Source: Hippasteria phrygiana (Eukaryota; Echinodermata; Asteroidea; Valvatida; Goniasteridae). From it: a stretch of DNA of 64,000 nt. Shown in pieces: positions 12,441 to 24,050 of this stretch; positions within the stretch are counted from its first letter, which is position 1; every line of letters begins with the position of its first letter. Made by a program: the position numbers and the translations under genes. Below the pieces are notes generated by a model. It saw nothing but the letters and a program-made list of their open reading frames with translations. It was not told the DNA's origin and did not search any database. The stretch lies in assembly GCA_037893225.1 (NCBI GenBank), contig JAZGUH010000564.1, positions 2,232,001 through 2,296,000 of the forward strand, read 5' to 3'.

Positions 12441-12895
12441 ATGCCCGCAGTGGATTCTGTTGCATTGTGAAGTACATGTGTAAACTCATATGCACCGTCC
12501 TACCGACACCCTGCTAAAAAATAAATGTAACAACTTAAAATGCCGGGGTGGATTCTGTTGCACTAGAAAATCAGCCTTTTTTTGCTGGAAGTTTTGCATC
12601 TTGTGCATTATTATTATGTAATTAATACTTATTCTGTTACCCTGCTAAATCCAGGTGGTATACATTGTACCAAACTCCAAGCCTTTGAAATGCAACAGAA
12701 TGCATCAGACTACATGTATTAGACACGCCTTGACTGCTAAATGCAACAACTTGCAGCAACCTTTTACCATTGGTGCATTTTGTTGAATTTAGCATGGTTA
12801 TGGTTAGAAAAGTCAGATTATTTAGAACCTATGATCGCCAAACTAACATTTGAATACTTCCACAATTTCCACTTCTAACAGATGAACCTTCATAA
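12441..12895. repeat. Degenerate CTGCTAAATGCAACA repeats
   Basis: The words CTGCTAAA and TGCAACAGA or GCAACAACTT recur every 60 to 100 bases (12,455, 12,510, 12,560, 12,645, 12,690, 12,735). A related word occurs near 8,875-8,910. No gene is visible. Confidence 0.4.
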
Positions 12896-12906
12896 CAGAT
12901 GTCAAG

Positions 12907-13072
12907 ATGTCTTCCATTATGGAGTGGCATGCGACCAAACTAAACAAGAAAGAGAACGTTGGTGCTAAGAATAACGAAGGCAAGAAGAGGTTACCGGCCC
13001 GCTACGCTGAGGTTGCAGATGGCGACAGCAGATATCCTTTGACATCAGGGTTGAGATGGATACCTGGATAAA
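12907..13072 (+). CDS. Putative exon of an unrecognised gene
   Basis: The plus strand encodes a basic stretch beginning MSSIMEWHATKLNKKENV and continuing through KKRLPARYAEVADGD. It is locally less AT-rich than its surroundings and free of stops for about 50 codons, but I do not recognise the family. It may belong with the charged helical stretch at 13,870-14,037. Splice sites were not fixed. It could instead be a relic. Confidence 0.35.
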
Positions 13073-13452
13073 GCCTACTTTCCATGGCGACAGAACCAAG
13101 ATGTCAAGACTGGGGCCGACTTATATCTGATTTCCCTTGTTGATGGTAAAAATGCTTGGAACCCACAGTTACAAATGTAGTGTTATTGTAGAACGAATGG
13201 CATGCTAGTACATGTACATACAACGGCCTACCCATAGAACTTGATGCAGAGAGCTGGCCAAGTTGAACTTGGTCCAAATTTTCTGACTATCTCTGTCCCT
13301 CTGTGGAAGTTCATTTGGAAACAGCATGGACACCAGGCTGAAATGGTTGATCTAGGCCAAAATTCTCGATTGGTGAAAGTTAATCAAACTGACCAATCAA
13401 ATATTTTTTGGTACACAATTAATACATCCAGTGTGGTATTCTGGAGGTTGCA

Positions 13453-13463
13453 GGTTCGAATTC
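13453..13463 (+). other. Isolated tRNA B-box-like word
   Basis: GGTTCGAATTC matches the RNA polymerase III B box and lies within a G-rich context resembling the T arm of a tRNA (TTGCAGGTTCGAATTCTGC). No A box or acceptor stem is visible, so at most this is the remnant of a tRNA-derived SINE. Confidence 0.3.
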
Positions 13464-13868
13464 TGCTCCTGCCAGCTTTCTTTGTTCACTTTGAAAATTG
13501 ATTCAAATTTACCTAGTCAGTTTCCCTTATGGTTTGTTTCTCAAATTAATTTTAGTGTCTGAAGATGGACTTCATATGAACTGAAAAAAACTAATGAAAA
13601 ACAAATATAGTGAAAAATCTTTAAAGCCAATTCAAATCTGCTACGTGTTGTATTCTCTTCTTTTTGTAGCTCCGTACATGAGTGGCTTTTTTAACCTTGT
13701 TCGGGTCATCATTTATAAGCTTTTTTCATTGCTGTTGAACCTGGCACTTTGTTTTTGCAGCTCACATGTACTCCTTGACAGTTTTTTCCCTACTGATGAC
13801 ATTGATGGTGAGGAAGAGGGAACAACAAGATCAGAAGACTGTATCCTTATCTAATGATTTTGTAATAA

Positions 13869-14037
13869 CGTCAAGGAGAGCGTTGACCACGCAGTGAAGG
13901 AAAAGTGGGACAGACTGAAAGCAGATTACGAAAAGTGACGGGAAATGGAGAGAGAGCAACTGGAGAAGGACCGTCTCAAGGCACTGGAGAGGAAAGAGAA
14001 GAGGACCCAGAAGGGCGAGAAGAGACGATATCGCCAG
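13869..14037 (+). pseudogene. Putative charged coiled-coil exon with internal stop
   Basis: The plus strand reads VKESVDHAVKEKWDRLKADY, then a stop (TGA where the context suggests Trp), then REMEREQLEKDRLKALERKE and KRTQKGEKRRYRQ. The pattern is a highly charged helix. The exon would end at CAG|GTTACC where the minisatellite begins. I do not recognise the gene. The internal stop argues for a relic, unless the reading is two separate exons. Confidence 0.35.
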
Positions 14038-14400
14038 GTTACCAGGCAAGAGTAGTAGTAGTATTTATATTAGCTCCTCCTTATAGTAGCTCCTATTCTG
14101 TGGTTAATGGTGACCCGGCAGGAGTTGTCATATTGAAAGTAGCTGCCGACTTTGGTTATTGGTTACAAGGAAGCACTGGTAACTGGTTACCAAGCAGGAG
14201 TTGTATTGAAAGTAGCTGCAAACTCTGTTTAGTGGCTACCAGGCAACTCTGGTAACTGGTTACCAGGCAATAGTTGTGGTATTAAAAGGAGCTGCCAACT
14301 GCAGTTATTGGTTACTAGGCAACTCTAGTAACTGGTTACTAGAGTTGTAGTATTAAAAGTTGCTGCCAACTGTGGTTAATGGTTACCGGGCAACGCTGCT
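14036..14400. repeat. Minisatellite, unit about 76 bp
   Basis: About four to five diverged units share the words AACTGGTTAC(C/T)AGGCAA, GTAGTATTAAAAG and GCTGCCAACTG. The clearest unit runs from 14,255 to 14,330. Degenerate further units recur at about 15,085-15,170, which suggests the array was once longer or was moved. Confidence 0.75.
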
Positions 14401-15854
14401 TACTAGTTGCTCTGTTGTTACTGATTACTAGGCAAATGTATTTCAAGAGGATGTTGATTGCTGAGAGAAATCTGCATCATTTTGTAGTTTTATGCAAATC
14501 AACTTACATGTTGATTATTACAATTAACCCTTTACCTCTGGTTATTATTGCTGGGTGGCTTGTATGCCAAAATGGGCTGGCTGTGCAAGCAACCGTAAAT
14601 GAAAATGATACGGTAGTCCTATTCATTGAACTTGGAGCCCCCCCCCCTTTGTTGAAAGCTTTAAGTACACTCTCATTCATAAACAATATAGTTAAAACTT
14701 GAATGGATTGAGTATGTGTAAGAATGCGTGTATAGACGACAACCGGCCTGGTGGTCTTTTTCAAACCGCAGCTATGGCCGTTGTCCTTATTCAAGAGGTT
14801 AAACAGGCAGTTATGTCTGCCATGTAATAATAAAATTGACTTTTGAGAGCAAACAAATCTGCCATCATAAGGCGAAGTATACATTTGTGCCTAGTGCTAA
14901 AGACAAATGGCTTCAGATTTGTTGCTGCCAGCAGGCTAGATGGCAGAAATAATTTCCTACTTTATTGTATCCGGCCTTAATCTGCGTAAAGCTACAAAAT
15001 TACGCAGATTTCTTTCAGAAATCAACATCCTCTTTAAAGTACCTGCCAAAACAGTGGTGATAACCTGTTACTCCAAATGGCTTTCGAATTACTGTTTACC
15101 AGTTATGAGTGGCTGCATTTAAAATATCCAACCTGTTGGTTACTGGTTACTAAGCAAGAGTGCTAACAGTGCATAGGTTATCAGTTAAGTCGTGACATTC
15201 GTGACGTTCATTACGCGTCCCCAACTGGAACGGGCTTTCTTGAGAAAGCATACATCCATAGACCAAAATTCCCTGATGGGATCTCGCAGTGTTCAGAAGC
15301 TTTTCCTGAACAGGTACATTTAATGTTCTCATTGGAAAGTTCCTGGCATTCTGTGTTCTGAAATGCTGCCTTCCCAGGCAAGAGTTGTGGTATTTGGCGG
15401 TGTAAACAAATTTGTTCGAGCTAAATAAGGCCCAGAAGCACAGAACATTGCAAAGAAATGTCGTCAAACATGAATTAAACAAACAAATTCCACCAAAAAG
15501 TATTACACTGCAGTACACTGTGCTTAGAATTTTGGTTTAATTTCTACTAATGATTTGGGTGTTTCTGTGTTTTTTTTTTTCATTTGTAAAATGGAGAACT
15601 TCAGCACAAAAATTTGCTTACATGTAGCATGAAAAGTCTTCCTTGGTAAATACAGGATTTGTTTACAAAATCTTCATGTGAATTAAAATGTATCGCTTAT
15701 TAGCTGGCATTTGTGCTTGATTAGCATGAAAATCCCATGGCGTTATGGCTGGTAACCTGTTTTAACTGAGCAAGACTTTTTGGTGCTCAGCAAATTTTTG
15801 TGCTCAGGTCTGTGAAATTGGCCCCTGGTCTAGGCGAGTGAGTGACCTATCAGT
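14401..15854. other. Stretch without a recognisable gene
   Basis: Only short chance frames and decayed minisatellite units near 15,090-15,165 are visible. Confidence 0.5.
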
Positions 15855-15858
15855 TTAA

Positions 15859-16005
15859 CCCTAACCCTGCCAGACGCAGCACAGTGCATGTAGTGTTGAC
15901 AGCTCCACTCTGCTGCCATCTGCACACAAGTCAATGTGACCAAAGAGCACCTTGCTCTAGACAAAGTATGCAGGGTTCCAGCAAAAATGCCCTGGAGGGT
16001 TAGGG
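15859..16005. mobile_element. MITE with CCCTAACCCT ends flanked by TTAA
   Basis: Second copy of the element at 1,953-2,076. TTAA lies exactly at 15,855-15,858 and 16,006-16,009. The ends CCCTAACCCTGCCAGACGCA and CCCTGGAGGGTTAGGG are shared with the first copy while the middle differs. No coding capacity. The telomere-like CCCTAA words are terminal repeats, not telomeric DNA. Confidence 0.8.
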
Positions 16006-16441
16006 TTAAAGAGATAATAGTATTGTTGTGATATCAGTTTGATTAACGTGGGATCTGGTATATGTACAATGTACATGTACTTGTAATTCCGGTATACATG
16101 TATGTACTTTTTCGACTCGCCCTGTATAATTGAAATGAACTGTTGGACCTTGTACTTAATACGTGTATTGTGTGTCTGTTCTTGTTTTAAGGTGCATGTA
16201 ATTTTACATTTAGTTGTTTGTTTGGATTTCCATATTCAGTGTCTTGATTGGTCGCATTTTAATGCTTACTTCAATCCTTGATACCTTTTTGTTGTATCAT
16301 AGTGATGTACATGTACACGTAAATGAACAAATGAAAAGAACAGGAACAAGAACTCCGGCCGATCGGTATTACAGAACTCAACAATTTCAATTTTCTTAAC
16401 GTGGCCATATGGTGAGATAAGTCCCTGCGCAAGGATATTAT

Positions 16442-17200
16442 TAGGTGTTTGGGCTCAAGCCCAAACACCTATTGTTATTGTTAGAATTATTATTATTCTT
16501 ACTTTTTCTTTTTCTAGAAGATTTTTCCCCAGACTTGTTTGACTACATGCAATCTCATATCAAGTTCAAACCTAGTACATGTGTGCATATCCTATTAAAG
16601 ATGTCGAAACATGTAATGACGTCATGATGACGTCATCAGGTATCAAATTACAAGCAGTGAGAGACCGGATCTTGCTTTTTACGGCAATCGATAGCATAAA
16701 TATCGGTCTTCATTTTAGTTGTACGTGCAAAATCACATGACCCTTCCTTCCGGTCCAAACCGGAAGTGCCTTATAATTTGAAAGTGGAAAAAGATGTGAA
16801 CTTGCTTTCAACGATGTTAGTCTCTGGCTAGGTTGTACTTCACAAAAAAATTACTGGTGACGTCATAAAATGTTAGAGCGCCCTCTAGCAGCATGTTGAA
16901 CAATTTTTTAAATGAATAATCCGTTGATGTTTGTGGCGAAGTTTACTGAAATCACTTATTAATTGATATATATGACGACTTTCAAGCAGGCAACACGTGT
17001 GCGAGGGCTCAGATTGATGACGTCATCAGACCGGAAGTGACAATGAAAAGACTTTGAAACCTTACAAAATTGCTGAAAAATCTACGGCGAGAGATATGAT
17101 CCAGATTTTTGCTTCAGATAGCACAGTTGACATAGCTCTCGAGCTTTCTGTTAATGACGTCACGATGACGTCAAGTATCAGATTACAAGCAATCAAAGAT
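16442..17200. repeat. Hairpin-headed repeat with paired CRE-like blocks
   Basis: It starts with a 30-bp palindrome (16,442-16,471; arms TAGGTGTTTGGGCT, two-base loop). A block of TGACGTCA-type words followed by TATCA(A/G)ATTACAAGCA occurs at about 16,617-16,660 and again at about 17,153-17,195. No reading frame is conserved. The layout suggests a non-autonomous element of unknown class. Confidence 0.5.
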
Positions 17201-17289
17201 TTCTAGATTTATTCTTTGAAAATCAATATAAAATCAACCGTGGGAGATCTGATTTTGTCATGAACAAAAAGTTGGTTTTGGTGACTACT

Positions 17290-17450
17290 CAATATGGAGG
17301 TATCCTGAATCCATCAAAATCTTGCGGTAATGCTAGGCTTACAATCCTCAATCCATCAAAATCCTCCAGGTTTGAATATGGAGGTATCCTGAATCCGCCA
17401 AAATCCTCCAAAACAAGAAGATTTTGATGGATTTAAGAACGTTAGGGTTA
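17290..17450 (+). repeat. Tandem TATGGAGGTATCCTGAATCC repeat
   Basis: The words AATATGGAGGTATCCTGAATCC and AATCC(A/G)(T/C)CAAAATC recur several times within 160 bases, with a final block at about 17,378-17,450. No gene is visible. Confidence 0.55.
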
Positions 17451-17520
17451 TTAATGTGACCCTTTAAGGAATTCGGGCTGAACGGCTAGCAGAATCTGGT
17501 TTTGGCACAGTGTTTTATTT

Positions 17521-18107
17521 CTGTTAAAGAATGAAGACAGTTCATAAAGCTGTGTTACTTGGTCTTCGACTGAGAACAGAATCAATATGCAAAATACACA
17601 AGAACGAATAATACAAAATTACTTGGAAAATCATCAATATACTAAATACGAAAAAGGGTGTATAAAACAATAACGGTAGTTCCCGCCTAAATCCGGACAG
17701 CGTCCGCCATCTTGAATTTGTGGACGTTTAATTATCTTTGAAATCCAAAACTAATTCCAATCTTGCATGAAACGAAGAAACAACCTTGTGAACTTCCTTG
17801 AAAGCACGAACACCATTCCTTTTTATGGTAGGATTATTAACATTGTCATTAAATAACCGAAGTATTAAATACATTAATTATCGTAGTCAATCAGTATATG
17901 ACGTTATGTTTCCAAAATCAACAAAATATCGACAACAGGGCAATATACATTAAATGAAACTAAAGAATAGCGCGTGTTAAATATCAGTCAATCTAAGTTA
18001 TAATTATAGGAAATGTTGAAATAAAATATATAAAGATCATTACCTGTTAAAGAATGAAGACAGTACATAAAGCTGTGTTACTTGGTCTTCGACTGAGAAC
18101 AGAATGA
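17521..18107 (+). repeat. 61-bp direct repeats 526 bp apart
   Basis: A block starting GTTAAAGAATGAAGACAG and ending CTGAGAACAGAAT is present at about 17,523-17,583 and 18,047-18,107 with a single obvious difference (GTTCATAAAG versus GTACATAAAG). The interval shows no gene. The ends may be very short LTRs or the trace of a local duplication. Confidence 0.65.
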
Positions 18108-18494
18108 GTTTAGTGGGAAGCGCGCGAACTGGTTGAAGAAACCAAGAGGGCGCTCGCCAATTTAAATAATAGAAGATGATTACGTAATTACAAAATAAAT
18201 AATGGGGGGGGGGGGGTTTGCATCGAAACAGTTACATTAAATATATAGAGGGGGTTCGCATTAGAACCGTCACATTAATGGGTACCCGAGTACCCATATT
18301 TTTTTCAATCGGGTACCCGGTTCTTTCACTACCCATCAATGCACACCCTAATCATAACAGACAGTTTTCATCAACAAACACCACTGCATTAGACAATAAT
18401 ATCCAACACACCCACATCAACTGTTATTTGAACACATAACAACACATCTATGTACATACAAAACAAGTTACCTGCAATAAAAAAAAATTTAGTT

Positions 18495-18628
18495 TTCACT
18501 TTTCCTTCTATTGATACACGTTGCTTTGTGTCACACATACCCAACACATCCCCAATGGCCATAACTGGAGCATTGAAGAAATTCTCCTCAACTGGACCAG
18601 ATATCTCAAATGGAGTTGTATCAAACAC
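18495..18628 (-). CDS. Putative exon, OB-fold-like repeat-borne gene
   Basis: On the minus strand a stretch beginning VFDTTPFEISGPVEENFF continues through VMAIGDVLGMCDTKQRVSI, bounded by a plausible acceptor (GCAATAG) and a possible GTGAAA donor. The TKQRVSIEGKV pattern recalls the OB-fold-type proteins that occur repeatedly in invertebrate genomes, but that is a weak memory-based resemblance. Neighbouring exons were not found, so it may be an orphan fragment. Confidence 0.3.
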
Positions 18629-19229
18629 CTATTGCAACAAATGTCAACAATAAATAGTCAATATTTCCCACTCCACAAAACTCTGTATTCGGATATTGGT
18701 GCCAGGAATCCTCTATTAAAAATACACCACTGTGTGTAGTATTAACCTAATTGCACATTTTCACAAGTACATCACTTTCAAGATCACGTCTCACACAAAG
18801 TAATATAATAAAGAATATTTATAACATGCCAGTATACACTAGAGAATAATGCTCAGGGCTCATTACAATAAAACAAATCAGAAATGAACCAAAAATTATC
18901 CAAACCAAAATACGGTGGCTACATGTATCCTGGAATGTGTGTCTTTAGAGCAACTCCGAAATAATGCCGATATCGAGTGCGAATTCTTTCCAAAGATAAG
19001 GTGAGAAAAGAATCAATTCGCCTCCCAAGAATTGAAAGTTTATTTATCTATTTATTTATTTTCATTGATTACGTTTCTTGACCTAGGGTGTGCCCAAACA
19101 ATTTAAAACTTGTCTGCATGTTCAAAAGGGGTGTCATGTTTGCAAATCGGGAATTGTTGCTAGCCGAACTAAATTAGGTCAATTCTGTGGCTGCTAATTG
19201 GCCAACTTCTGCTGTAGGCAGAGTCCAGG

Positions 19230-19700
19230 AGAATGACAGTGGAGACTTTCTGTCTTTCAGTTCTTTTCATTCATCAGGAAGTAAGAAGCTGTAGGCAGAG
19301 TTCCTGTCAGCTTGTAGCTGGCCATCTTTGTCTTCCTCTCTGCTGCTCCATTCCGTCCCTCTTTGAGAGTTTAATATACCTTCGTTTGCGTTTCCTTGCA
19401 TTCTTGTGCAAGGCTACCGGGGTTGTGCTTGATGATTTACTGCAGATACTGATGTCGCTTTGGTTTATGGGTGGCTTCACCGGACTTGCCTTTATGACTG
19501 GCATGCACATCACTCTCATAGTCAAGATCTGAGTCTACATTCACAGCGATGTTGCTCTTTGTCAACTGACGAAGCAAACGCATGAATTCAATACTGTATT
19601 TTGTTTTGAGTTCACAACTCATGATATGGAATGGACGATATGACCATACTGGTGTACAGTGTACTTATACAATTAAATGCATACCTTCCAGGATGTGTCC
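19230..19700 (-). pseudogene. Decayed paralogue of the MADF/BESS gene at 30 kb
   Basis: The minus strand contains SNIAVNVDSDLDYESD (near 19,545), matching TNIAVNMDSDVDEDSD of the gene at 29.5-30.2 kb. It also carries a downstream basic block with NARKRKRRYIKLSKRDG that parallels VRKRKRDSSS there. A GGTATGCATTTAATTGTA splice-donor-like word near 19,675-19,685 matches the donor region at 30,050. The frame is broken several times and no BESS motif remains visible. Confidence 0.45.
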
Positions 19701-20282
19701 ATATTTAGGTGGCATCTCATAATTGACTGACTGTTCGGCGCCCCGTCCAATCTGTGGGATCCCTAAGGACCGGCGGAACGGTAATTTTAGTTACGTCACA
19801 GAGTCAGCAATCCGAGGCAGTGTTTTAGTCAGCCATTCAATAGCGCTAGCACCAGCTACGTTTTTGGAAATGAGCGCTATGCTTAAATCCCGCTGCTGTG
19901 CTACCTCTACATGTACACCATCAAAATGATCTACTTGAAAAATAACCTCTCTTAGATTTTGGCCTTTCTTCCCAAATAGACCAAGGGCCAAGCCATGAAA
20001 ATTTTCTTTTTTGTGACTAACCCCTGGTATCTAACTAAAATTTGGCACGAAGGCAGTTGAAAAAGGCACTGATAAATAGTGTACAACTCGACAAGGGAAA
20101 AAGTTGCACTAATTACGTAATCCAATTATAAGAAAATGGAATTGTGATAGCGCCCTCTCTTTGTCAAATATGGAGAACCGCGTATATTCTATGGGAAGAT
20201 TTGGAATGCAGTGCAGAATGACTAAAATGTATTTCCACAAATGCTTGGGAGAAGGAAGGCAGGCATAGCATGATGAAAATTT

Positions 20283-20570
20283 ATGCGCCTATCAATTGCT
20301 TTCCCCACCCCTTCCCCAGGCTGCCCCAGGTCTTATGTGGGGGTTTGGTCATGTTTTTTAGGCCACAGGGTAGGGATTTTGGTCACTCATTTTTCCCCCA
20401 TCATCAGAAGTTAAAACCATGAGGTAGGGGTGCCCCACTCATGTATGTCAGGGATTGTCACTAAAATTTTGCCCATGGGGTGGGGATTTGGTCTCTTCAA
20501 AAGTGACAATCCCCACATTTGGTGGGGCATCCTGGGGGGTGGGGGGAGGAGAATCAATTGATAGGTGCAT
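20283..20570. mobile_element. Foldback MITE, 288 bp
   Basis: The ends ATGCGCCTATCAATTG and CAATTGATAGGTGCAT are inverted with one mismatch and continue inward as C-rich and G-rich arms. The interior carries several GTGGGGATTTGGTC-like words. No coding capacity and no clear target duplication. Confidence 0.6.
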
Positions 20571-21710
20571 TTCAGTCAACCAATGTTTATATTTTAACTA
20601 GGCTATTTTGACTAATACATGTACATCTGGAAAAATTGTTTTCTTGAAATACTCGTATGCCTCAAAGTTATGGGCTATGTTTTGTATTTTCGTATAAACT
20701 GATCAGATATAATTAATTTCTTTCAGTGAACCATTAATGAGTGACTGATGGTAAGTCAGTTTTTGGATCAAAGGGTATCATTTTGAGTATAACTGAATCA
20801 TTAATCTACAAGCCGAATCTTGTGTGAAATATTTTAGTCAACTGATAAACCATCAAATGCTCAATCAATAGACCAATTGTTTCATCAAATAATTAATCAA
20901 CCAACCAATCAATCAATAATTCAAGTCAATATACATTAGTTAAATTTTCTTGTCTCGGAACAAAAAAATACAAACACAAAACTACATCGTAAATTCATAT
21001 GGGTCATTCCATGAAGTTGGTACACAATTTCACACTTGTTGTGAAATTGTGAATTTCTTAACATTCAGTTATTTATATACCCAAAACAGATTATGTGCGT
21101 CCGAGCAGCACTAATACCCAAATTAACAACATGAATTTTACAAATCAAATGTATTTTCTTCATACACGATAAGGATAAACTCTCACATCATAACAGGACA
21201 CCAAGTCTTTTTGTGTCCCTGTTACATGTGAAACCAGTACATGTACATTACTTTTGCCATACATGTATCTTAAGAACTTTCTTCAACACTTTCTTTAATA
21301 AACCACCTTCTGTGTACTTTCAGACAGCAATATTGAACAAATGGTTGTCAGACTTTTGCAATTGAAATTTACAGTGATCATCTCCAAATGGTCATCCCCA
21401 AACTCATGACACTCCCCATCATGTGCGACAAAGATCTTAATCTTTTTGAAGCAGGCAGATGGTCTTCTGCTCCAGGTTCTGAAGAAGAACCGAATCAGTT
21501 CAGTTTTGTTAACACCGCATGCAAGAAACTTCTTCTACTGCTTCGGTACCTGCTGCTCTTCACCAAATATCTTTGTTAGTAAGATGCCACAAGTACATAC
21601 CTCTCCTGCCTCTTTCTGCATTCTTAATGCTAATAGTCCTGTAGGTAGCCAAAACAAAGTGAACGGTCGTGCTTCTCACACACTGGTCAAGGTCAACTAC
21701 TAGTTGCTTC
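20571..21710. other. Stretch without a recognisable gene
   Basis: AT-rich sequence with CAATCAATCAAT-like simple repeats near 20,890-20,930. No exon or terminal repeat was recognised. Confidence 0.5.
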
Positions 21711-21717
21711 AAGATGT

Positions 21718-23382
21718 GCAAAAGTCTTTACGCACCTGTTTACAAAATCGATTTTTCAGTCTGTCATACATGTATAAACCAAGAAATTATTTGAATAAAA
21801 TTCATACCTGTGTATTGAGTGGTTTATTCGATCAAAAAAATTGAAGTTGTATTAATTAAATAAGCGTTCATGAGTCCACAGTGACGATTAATTTAACGTC
21901 AGTTTTTTCCGTGCACAAAGTCTATGGGAATGTCGGTACAATCCAAGATGGTGGCGCCCATGGCCCAACAGTGTAACGTTAAGGAGCTAATACCGAGTAA
22001 AATCCCCGTGGGCATCGATGACAGCTTGGCACTGCTGGCCCATGGACCCCAACAGATTAGCAAGGATCTGACGATCCAGGCCATACCAAATCCGCTGGAG
22101 AGTTTGGAACAATTCATCATGATTTCGAGGCCTAACTTCGCGGTGCAGTTGCCTTTCCAACTCGTTCCACAAATTCTCCAGCGGATTCAGGTCAGGGCTC
22201 TGGGCCGGCCATACCATCAACTCGAATGAAATCTGGGGTTGGATCGGCCAGATATTCCTGAGTTAACCTAGCAGTATGCGGTGGTGCATTATCCTGCTGA
22301 AACTGGAATTCTGGGCCGATCAAACAATGGGCAGAAGGGATCAAATGATCGCGGAGAATATCAACGTAAACCGCCGCGTTGATATTCCCCTCAACCCACA
22401 CCAGGTCACCGACACCAGCAGTGCTGAAACGGCCCCACACCATGATCCTTGAGCCGCTGTGTTTCACTGAGGGAACCACACAGTCCTCGAATACTCTTCA
22501 AACACGCATTTTCTGACGTAAACACGGCCGTCAGACTGGTACAGCTGGAAGCGGGACTCGTCAGACCATAACACTCGAGCCCAGTCGTCAGGGGTCCAGG
22601 CGAGGTGGTCTTGTGCCCATGCCAACCGTCGGGTTTTATGATTGGCAGTGAGGAGTGCCTTGTGTCTTGCTACTCACCCATGCAAGCCAGCTGCTGCTAA
22701 GCGACGGGATCCCGTTGATCGATGGATCTCCACTCCAGTAGCGACAGCCAGGTCGACCCTCAGCTCGGAGGCGGTCAAGAACCGGTTTCGGCGGAAAGTG
22801 CGCACGAGGTGGCGATCAGCTCTGTCAGTCGTCCGCTTTGGTCGTCCAACTCTCGGTATATTTTCCATGGAATTCCTCTCTTCTAACTTTCTCAAATTGT
22901 ATCGAACTGTTCCCTCACAGATCTCCAGCCTACGGGCAATTTCACGATTAGAAATCCCCTCCCCATGCTACCCATGGATCATTCTTTTTTGGTGGTTGTT
23001 TAGCTGATTTTTGAGCGGCATTGTGTCGTCACAGAGATTTCTCGAAACCATTCACATGCAAATTATGCCACGCCTTGGGTTCTAGTTTCCATATTGTGAT
23101 TGGGGCGCTCTTTTTCTCCATTGGTTTAAATGCCCATGTAATGATATTCATGAGCTCATGAATACGTAATGAGGCAATTCAAGATGGCGGTTTAACGTTG
23201 TCGCGGAATGATGTCGCAAAGCAGTGCTTTTTGTTTGGCGATGCAAACATGAATATTACTGATTAAAATAAAGACACAATACACAGGTTTGGTAATTTAT
23301 TTAACAATCAAGATATTTATGAGTGAATTTTCAAAACGAAAATCCCACTGCTGGTGCGTAAATACTTTTGCAGGCCAGTGTA
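21718..23382 (-). mobile_element. Tc1-like DNA transposon, degenerate
   Basis: The inverted ends share GCAAAAGT(C/A)TTTACGCACC (left, 21,718-21,737; right, about 23,351-23,371 in reverse). The right end reads on to GGCCAGTG followed by TA at 23,381-23,382, as expected for TA-targeting Tc1/mariner elements. The outermost bases of the left end have diverged. The interior carries a broken transposase. Length about 1.66 kb fits the family. Confidence 0.85.
21899..22895 (-). pseudogene. Tc1-family transposase with frameshifts
   Basis: On the minus strand 22,895-22,674 encodes a helix-turn-helix region (MRKLEERNSMENIPRVGRP onwards). The catalytic core follows with WSDESRFQL near 22,562 (first Asp), FQQDNAPPHTA near 22,300 (second Asp) and SPDLNPLENLW near 22,190 (Glu), the DD34E arrangement of Tc1 transposases. 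The first and third blocks share one frame while the second lies in another, so there are at least two frameshifts, near 22,485 and 22,225, plus a stop after the DNA-binding region. All three catalytic residues survive, suggesting a fairly recent death. The protein would cut and paste the element at TA sites. Confidence 0.9.
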
Positions 23383-23389
23383 TGTAAAC

Positions 23390-24050
23390 TGCAGCTGGGC
23401 CATGCAACCATAAAATAGTAATTTTTAAAAAATCAAAAGGACTTACAAGCTCATATTCAGTGCCAGCTGGCACTCTCTTTCTCTGATGAAGGCTTACTTG
23501 TGCTGGGCGAGCTAGAGGAGCTGGTGGTACACTCTGAAGTGCTTCCTCTGTTTGGTGAAAAGAAGGCAGAATGAACTTGTAGCGTTCGAGCCACTTCCTT
23601 CAACTCCACCACAACACCGGGATGTGCATGTTGGAAATTATACACGTGATGGTTCAATTTTACTGCTCAAAATAAAGTACGTTTCAAGAATATTTCCTCC
23701 CCATAAATTATTGATGCAAGACAGATATTTATGACTAAGTACATGTATGCTCACTTCAAGCATATTATGTAGTATGTAAATTGTTTAATCATCTGGTAGG
23801 AGTCATTGGTAGAAATCTGTTGGTGGGTGGATGAACAAAATACATTGTCCATGTAATCATCTCTCCCCCAGTATTTATACCAAAAAAAATGTCAGTTTTC
23901 TTTTTTTCCCCCATTGAGTGGTTTAAAATGTTTTCAAAAACCATTCTGTTAATACAAATTTGTTTTTTCAATTACTTGGAAAGAAAATCTGTTCATTCAA
24001 TTACACAATTAGCCTGACCCATGCCAAATGCAGCAAAACAGCATTCCTGA
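23390..24050. other. Stretch without a recognisable gene
   Basis: A minus-strand frame at 23,457-23,657 has a serine-rich end but no domain. Nothing else was recognised. Confidence 0.45.
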
